Assembly: GCF_003143955.1 (NCBI RefSeq)
Contig: NZ_QFVS01000031.1
Location: 1 to 39,129, forward strand
DNA from: Kurthia zopfii
Lineage (GTDB): Bacteria > Bacillota > Bacilli > Bacillales_A > Planococcaceae
DNA: 39,129 bases
Direction: 5' to 3'
The position numbers were made by a program, and so were the translations under genes. This document shows positions 33,938 to 39,129 of this stretch, piece after piece (positions within the stretch are counted from its first letter, which is position 1; every line of letters starts with the position of its first letter). Below the pieces are notes generated by a model. The model worked only from the letters and a program-made list of their open reading frames with translations. It did no database searches and was not told the origin of the DNA.

Positions 33938-36021
33938 TTTTCTACTGCCCCTCCACCATTAGCAAACCCTGTATCCTTGCCATACATTAATGTAAATTGA
34001 ATTTTCACAACATCCCCGCTTTGGAATCTTGCATCCGCAAATCCGTAGTTCGGGAAATCGCCATTGACGCTATACACCCACCCAGATCCACTTGTTAAGT
34101 CGAATTCACCAAGACTATTTGGATCAAAATTCGTCCAATCATACGTAAGTGTACTATTTTCAACCTTTTGAACGAGGTCAGCAGGCACTTTCAATTTGCT
34201 TGCCATGCCAACTTTACTAATGGAAGCTAAATAGAATGACGCATCCAATGTGCCGGTTTTCGTATAACCGAATCCATTTTTCTTCAAGAATTGATCTAGC
34301 ACATATGCTCCATTCACACCTTCATAGATTGGTACAGATTGGGGTGCGATAATTGTCGGTAAGCCCACGACTGGCGCTTGAATACTCATCGTAATATTTC
34401 CGATTGGGTCGCCACCCTCAAGATTTTTCGCAAATACAGTGTACGTCTTTGTCGCGAGTCGTCCTTCTTTATCCCAAGCTTTAATAACTACAGTATTTTT
34501 CCCTTGTTGTAGCTCTAATCGATAACTCGTCTTCTCTGCATCATCCCAAATTACAGGAACCGCTTTACCATTATTATGCACCGTTACACCGCTTGCTTGA
34601 ATTCGAATGCCATCCGATGTCGTCGCCCATACATTGAAGTTCTTCTTCGTACCATGGACTTGCAAATTGTTTTTTAGGTCCGTTGTGATGATCGGTCCAT
34701 TTTTATCGTCAGGAATGACACTGCCGTTATTCTCATCCGCGGGTTTTTTATAATAAATTGTGTACGTAAGACTGTTTTGGTCATTACCATTTTGCGCTGA
34801 AATTGTAATTAGGTTTTTGCCTTCTTTTAGTAAATCACTATACAAATGATTGTATTCTTTTAATTTCTCACCATTTAATGTAGCGGTCATCGGAATATTT
34901 TCTTCGTCAACTGTCGCTTCTGCATAAAATGTAATTTCAGCACTTGTCGTTGAGCCATTTTGTAAATCCGTTAAAAATTGAATTTGCGATTGTTTTTTCT
35001 CGTAATTAATCAAATATTGAGCCTTTTTCTCTTGGCCATTGTAACGCGCCACTAGCTCAACCGTTTGCTCACCTTCTTGTAAGGCAACCGTGTAACTGCC
35101 ATCCGATTTCTTCGTTAAACTAGTACCATTCATATATGCTTCAATTGCTACAGATTCATCATTATAATGGGCATCTGCTTGGAAATTAAATTGAGGTTCA
35201 GTCGTATGATTAATTTTTTTCAACGTTGTATTAATAATAATGTCGTTTTTAGCAAGATAAATCGTATATTTTCTCGTCACGGTTTTCTTCGGTTCATCAT
35301 AAAGAACTGTTACCGTGACTTTATTCTCCCCTTCGACTAACTGAATCGTACCCGTGAAGTCTTCTACCTCAACACTGTTCACAGTAACAATCGTTGAAAG
35401 TACTTTTGCTTTTTCATTTTTATGTGTAATAGAAAAGGCGTATTCTTCTTCTGAAACTGTTTCACCATTATTAATGGATGTAATGAAATAAGAATTGTCA
35501 TCTCGATCCCCGTCTACAATTTCGACATCATCATGATCATCCTCTGAAGAATTTTCAGATTGTGTCGAATTTTGATTAGTAGTGTTACCACTATTCGGTT
35601 TATTTAGACTGTTTTCATTTTTATCATTCGGTTTTTGATTACTTTGTTCTTCTTTATTTTGATTGACCTTATTTTCTTTATTTGAAGGATTTTTTAAAGT
35701 ACCGCTTGGTAGACGATCTTCCTTCGCTTGCTCATCAAATTCATCTGGCTTTTTCTCATTTTTATTTTTAGCTGTTTCTGAATTATTTTCTTCACTTTTA
35801 CTCTCTTCTTCTTTTGAACTTTGGCCTTTCGATGAACTCGCCTCTTTTTCGCCATCGAAACTCGTAACCATTAATTTAGAACTCGCTAATTCGAGTGTAT
35901 TGTCCAATGGATTATTTGGAATTGCTTGTTTTGAATTAGCAAATCCTACAGTCATAATACTTAGAATTAAAATAAATGCGGCTAGAAAATAAAAATATTT
36001 CGGTTTCCACCACTTTTTCAT
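33934..36021 (-). CDS. Large secreted protein with beta-sandwich repeats and C-terminal DUF4430 domain
   Basis: The 695-residue protein has a signal helix (about 8-28), then a low-complexity Ser/Glu/Asn/Lys linker (about 55-165) that probably spans the wall. Three or four cadherin- or Ig-like beta-sandwich repeats follow (about 170-545), each ending like EGENKVTVTVLY, EGEQTVELVARYNG or QGKNTVVIKAWD. The last is a C-terminal DUF4430 domain (about 565-690) with GSGWVYSVNGDFPNYGFADA and YGKDTGFANGGG. No sortase motif or C-terminal membrane helix is seen, so the N-terminal helix may act as the anchor. It is the first gene of the ECF operon and is likely the outermost ligand-binding part. GGGGGAG precedes the ATG; a large AT-rich inverted repeat lies just upstream. 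Confidence 0.85.
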   Translation of the reverse strand: MKKWWKPKYFYFLAAFILILSIMTVGFANSKQAIPNNPLDNTLELASSKLMVTSFDGEKEASSSKGQSSKEEESKSEENNSETAKNKNEKKPDEFDEQAKEDRLPSGTLKNPSNKENKVNQNKEEQSNQKPNDKNENSLNKPNSGNTTNQNSTQSENSSEDDHDDVEIVDGDRDDNSYFITSINNGETVSEEEYAFSITHKNEKAKVLSTIVTVNSVEVEDFTGTIQLVEGENKVTVTVLYDEPKKTVTRKYTIYLAKNDIIINTTLKKINHTTEPQFNFQADAHYNDESVAIEAYMNGTSLTKKSDGSYTVALQEGEQTVELVARYNGQEKKAQYLINYEKKQSQIQFLTDLQNGSTTSAEITFYAEATVDEENIPMTATLNGEKLKEYNHLYSDLLKEGKNLITISAQNGNDQNSLTYTIYYKKPADENNGSVIPDDKNGPIITTDLKNNLQVHGTKKNFNVWATTSDGIRIQASGVTVHNNGKAVPVIWDDAEKTSYRLELQQGKNTVVIKAWDKEGRLATKTYTVFAKNLEGGDPIGNITMSIQAPVVGLPTIIAPQSVPIYEGVNGAYVLDQFLKKNGFGYTKTGTLDASFYLASISKVGMASKLKVPADLVQKVENSTLTYDWTNFDPNSLGEFDLTSGSGWVYSVNGDFPNYGFADARFQSGDVVKIQFTLMYGKDTGFANGGGAVEK

Positions 36022-36037
36022 CGAACTCCCCCTTGTT

Positions 36038-36083
36038 CCTTTTTAAAAATACGATGGATTATTCAATCGCATTTTTAAAAAGG
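36038..36083. repeat. 18-bp AT-rich inverted repeat in the ECF operon leader
   Basis: Arms 36038-36055 and 36066-36083 are reverse complements with a single difference, around a 10-base loop. The hairpin lies 17 bases before the start codon at 36021, abutting its ribosome binding site. It may be a second terminator of the upstream gene, an mRNA-stability element, or an operator. No T tract typical of a terminator follows on the minus strand beyond the arm itself. Confidence 0.6.
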
Positions 36084-36088
36084 AAATG

Positions 36089-36112
36089 GGAGCTGCTATA
36101 ATAGCTAGCTCC
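36089..36112 (-). terminator. Terminator after the helical-repeat surface protein gene
   Basis: A 10-bp stem with one bulged base (36089-36098 with 36102-36112) has a 3-base loop. On the minus strand it is followed by CATTTCCTTTTT. It lies 13 bases after the stop codon at 36125. Confidence 0.6.
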
Positions 36113-36124
36113 AAATCCTCTACA

Positions 36125-39019
36125 TTACTTTACACTCACGACTTTCTTCTCACTTTTGTTTTTCACTGAATCATAAGCATAAACAGATAATTTAACACCT
36201 TTTTTCTGCTTAGTTATTTTCGCCGTGAATGTCCCCTTGCTCTTCACAGCAACTGAACTTATTTTTTTCGAACCTTTATAAATTGCTACTGTTTTTGCTT
36301 TCGAAGCTTTCCCAGTAACTTTTGTTGCACTTGCCTTTACAGAATACGGTGTTTTCACTTTCGCACCTTTGACTGTCACATAAGTCGTTTTCACAACTTT
36401 TTTGTCACTATTTCTTTGTACGAATTTCAATTTTGCGCCTTTTTTCTGCTTCGCTATTTTCATTGAATATTTGCCATTCTTACTAACTGTCGCATAAGCT
36501 AATCTTTTACTACCGTTATAAACATACACCTTTGTTGATTTTGAAGCTGTGCCAGAAACTGTTGTCGATAAATTTGTAATCGTTGGTATAGCCATTTTTG
36601 CATTTTTTGATGTAATTGCTACTATGTTTTGTAACTTCTTAATCGCTTTTTCCGCTTCTACTAAAACGGCTTCATTTTTTACAAGCTTTTTCTGTGATGT
36701 CGTTAAACCGTTAAATGCTTTACGGACACTATTTACAGCCGCTTCGTGATCCGTTGTTACTTTAGAAGGTAATGCGTCAATCATTGAAGTAACTTTATAT
36801 GCAGCTTTTTGCTCTTTTGCAACTAATGGTAACAACGCTTCTTCTGCATCCGCTAGCATTTCATAATTCGTAACAACTGATTGTTGAGGAATTGTTAGAT
36901 TTTCATATGCAGAACGAGCATCTTCAATTTGACTTTGTTGATCTAATGTAATTGTCGTTGGTAATTTAGCTATTAATGTAATAACCTTTTCTGCCTCGAC
37001 AGTATTAATTTCAGCAAGGTTCTTTAATTTCTCTTCTACTTTTACTAACTTCTCATAATTAGTAATCATACTTTGCTGCGTCTTATTCAATTGATTGTAC
37101 TTAGCACGTAATGTGAATACTTCACCTTGAACAGCCTCTGTCGCTACTGAAGCTTCAGGCAATGCCAATATGCCAATTACTAAATCTAAAATTGTTTTTG
37201 ATTCCAATTGAGCAAGTGCTTTTTCAACCGCATCTAATTTTTGATGATTCGTAACAAGATTTTTCTGCCCTGCAGTAAGATTTGAAAATGCCGTTCTAAC
37301 TTTTTCGATAGCATCACGATCAGTTACTTTCACAGAACTCGCCTCTGGTAATTTAGCAATTTGTTCAAATACTTCCACCGATTTCGCTTTGAGCATTTGA
37401 ATTTTTTGATCGTATTGTGCTACTTTCTCATATCCTTTAATATGCACTTGCTGTTCTTTTGATAATGCGTTGTATTTCTCTGTAATTAATTCAACTTGTT
37501 TTTCTGAACTAATATCAACATTTATAAAATCTGGAAGAACCTCAATTAACTCGTTCACACGAGTGATTTGAGCATTTGCTTCGTGCATTCCAAGATTTTC
37601 AATTAACGCTACTAATTGAAGTAACTTTTCTCTATTTGTTACATCTTTCTTTTGTTTCTCAGTTAATGCCTTATATTGTTCAAATGTATTATTCACGATT
37701 ACCTGGTCTTTTAAAGTAAGTTTCAATGGTTCAGGTAAGTTTTTAATTAAATCAACCACTTCTTCAATTTGAGCAAATGATTTTAATTCAATCACTTTCT
37801 TTTTAGCACTTTGTAACTTAATAAAATCTGCTTCATATATCAAAGTCTTCTGTTCTTCAGTTAATTCCTCGTAAGCTTTTAAAGCGGTGTCGATTCTTGC
37901 CTCATCTTGAATTGTAATTTTTTCTAACGCAGGAATTAATCTAGTAAGTTTATTAAATGCCGTAACTTTTGCTTTAAGTTTATTAACCTCTTCAGTAATA
38001 ATTGCTAATTTGTCGAAGTTTTTAATTTTCGCACGTTCTTCAGCTGTCATTTCATCAGTAATTTTTCTAATTTCATAAATTTCATCTAAGTGACTAATTT
38101 TAATTGGAACATCCGCTACTAGCTTATCGATTCTCTCTGTAACTTCAGTAATACTTAGATCTAATTTCAATTCTTTAATCTTTTTCTCAGCATTTTCTAA
38201 ATTTGATAAATAACGTACAAGTGGTTTAAAATCTTTTGGAAGTTTTTCAAATTCAGACCTTGCAGCTGCAATTCGTTCCTGCATTGCTAATGTGACTTTG
38301 TCTGCAACTGGCAAACGAAGAAGTAGCATCTCAACTTCTGATACTTTCTTTATTTCTGTAAGTCTATTAAATGCTTTTGTGAGATGTGAAGCATTTAATA
38401 GCATTTCTTTTTGTTTTTCATCCAATTTATTATAAAGATTCATATTATCTCTAATCAGCTTTTCTGAATCAAAAGTGATTTTTTCAATTGGAGGAATTAA
38501 AGAAATGTCTTTATTCATTTTTACTACTACTTCAAACCATTCCGCTTCTGCTTTAGCTCGATCTAAATTTGATTTATTTGTTACTTTATTTTTCAAGTTA
38601 TACGCAAGATCGTTATATGATTTCAAAACTTTATTTACTACTTCGATATTTTCAAGTGTAACCTCGCCTTTAGCTGGTAATTTACTGATTGCGTCGATCA
38701 CAAGCTCAACTTGATGTTTATCTAATAGAACATTCATTTTCTTTTCAATTGATTCGATTTCAGTTAGATTTTTTATTCGCTTTTGATTTGTTAAATCTAA
38801 ATCATTTTTTCTTTCTTTTATTGAGTTAAGAAGTTTTTCGTCATCTAAAGTTAGTTCTTTATTAACTAATTTTGAAATATCAGTTTCTAAAGCTAACACT
38901 TCAGCTGATACTAATTGCTCCATTTCTTCGATAAAGGTAATAACTTTCTCTTCACGTTTAATTTGTGCTTTAAATTCTTGCGGTAATTGATTGTAAATTA
39001 ATCGTGAACTACTCGCCAC
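36125..39019 (-). pseudogene. Helical-repeat surface protein, 5' end removed by an IS200/IS605 element
   Basis: About 960 codons remain. The frame opens at a GTG (39019) that belongs to the transposon end, preceded directly by a TAA, with no ribosome binding site and no signal peptide. Native codons start at about 39003 (RLIYNQLPQEFK), in the middle of a repeat. The rest has about eleven further units of 60-66 residues, each with a VxxLIxxLP start, a YxxLTxxQKxxVTNxxKL core and a helix end, forming helical bundles. Two lysine-rich Ig-like domains (about 800-964) follow, each with a TKQKKGxKL motif. Such proteins are usually secreted and wall-bound. The missing 5' part should lie beyond the inserted element, outside the window. 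Without it the product is probably not made or not exported. Confidence 0.72.
36623..39003 (-). repeat. Tandem coding repeats, about 62-65 codons each
   Basis: Roughly eleven full units and one partial unit run head to tail. The four nearest the C-terminus are the most alike, for example AFSNLTAGQKNLVTNHQKLD, KYNQLNKTQQSMITNYEKLV, AYENLTIPQQSVVTNYEMLA and AFNGLTTSQKKLVKNEAVLV. The N-terminal ones have drifted, which suggests growth of the array at the 3' side. The repeats diverge at DNA level, so they are ancient rather than recent copies. Confidence 0.75.
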
Positions 39020-39070
39020 TTAGCTAAACCTTGCGGTTCTTCACGCTTGAAGTGGGAGCTTCTTGGGAAT
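39004..39070 (-). ncRNA. TnpB omega-RNA-like guide scaffold (3' portion)
   Basis: Read on the minus strand, CTCCCACTT (39050-39058) pairs with AAGTGGcGAG (39012-39021) with one bulged C. Within it lie an AACC-GCAA-GGTT hairpin with a GNRA tetraloop (39027-39038) and a CTTCA-AGCG-TGAAG hairpin (39039-39052), the last competing with the outer stem. This layout, ending exactly at the transposon right end, matches the omega-RNA of IS605-type TnpB nucleases. The guide would be the flanking sequence from 39003 leftwards, that is, the codons of the interrupted surface protein. The 5' limit is not known and probably extends into tnpB. Confidence 0.6.
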
Positions 39071-39129
39071 AGAGCGTACTTGCAAGTGTATTTCTTTACT
39101 TGCAGCGGTTTCTCTTATTTGACCGAGCT
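39004..39129 (-). mobile_element. Right end of an IS200/IS605-family (TnpB-carrying) element
   Basis: On the minus strand the sequence ends GAGTAGTTCAC at 39004-39014, the typical right-end sequence of IS605/IS1341-type elements, and is preceded by their usual CCCAAGAAGCTCCCACTTCA. The surface-protein frame resumes immediately after. At the window edge one minus frame reads S-S-V-K-stop (39115-39129), which would fit the tail of tnpB, though five codons cannot prove it. The element body lies to the right of the window. Such elements insert without target duplication, 3' to a short target motif. Confidence 0.68.

Noticed and set aside
36022-36124. Cobalamin riboswitch before the capture/ECF operon
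   Set aside because: The gap is 103 bases and filled by two hairpins, and no B12-box-like sequence was recognised. One could still lie upstream of the interrupted surface gene, outside the window.
1-39129. CRISPR arrays, tRNA or rRNA genes
   Set aside because: No regularly spaced short direct repeats, no cloverleaf-like sequence and no rRNA motifs were seen when reading both strands.

Overview
The window is low-GC Firmicute chromosome, most likely from a Planococcaceae genus close to Solibacillus, Lysinibacillus or Kurthia. This rests on AT-rich codon use, strong Bacillus-type ribosome binding sites, typical Bacillales families (YitT, YyaL-like, YezD, RNase Z, a MoxR/DUF58/transglutaminase cassette) and a yezD-cobA-sirB-cysJ-cysI sulfite reductase operon. 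The genus is inference. Most genes lie on the minus strand, and many sit in tightly packed operons.

Layout, left to right. The left edge holds the 3' end of an ISL3-family insertion sequence. Next come two odd minus-strand genes: a membrane protein joining a zinc-finger-like N-terminus to a degenerate Mrr-type nuclease fold, and a dynamin-like GTPase with a damaged P-loop. A heterodimeric ABC exporter follows (3267-6774), then an Eis-like acetyltransferase with a YyaL-type thioredoxin-fold protein, a YitT membrane protein, and a small LPQTS-anchored wall protein on the plus strand. From 11.7 to 12.5 kb is an AT-rich patch with a DUF3139 gene and a decayed gene remnant. HutG and a universal stress protein follow, then the sulfite reductase/siroheme operon (14112-19362), whose leader gene yezD is separated from the rest by an intrinsic terminator. 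A divergent isochorismatase-family hydrolase, a small protein and an MFS transporter come next, then the operon dinB-rnz-metallophosphoesterase.

The most interesting part is 25019-36021, eight overlapping or abutting minus-strand genes. In transcription order they are: a large secreted protein with a C-terminal DUF4430 domain, a secreted membrane-anchored alpha/alpha-barrel protein, a second anchored DUF4430 protein, an ECF transporter T protein, a fused double ECF ATPase, MoxR, DUF58 and a TgpA-type protein whose transglutaminase domain lacks the catalytic cysteine. The alpha/alpha barrel plus DUF4430 is the domain recipe of animal intrinsic factor and transcobalamin, here split over separate genes and joined to an ECF energising module. 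No substrate-binding S component is visible. I propose a surface cobalamin or related ligand capture-and-import system.

Upstream of that operon lies a long helical-repeat surface protein gene (36125-39019). Its 5' end has been cut off by an IS200/IS605-family element whose right end, with a TnpB omega-RNA-like scaffold, closes the window. The window is therefore bordered by mobile elements on both sides.
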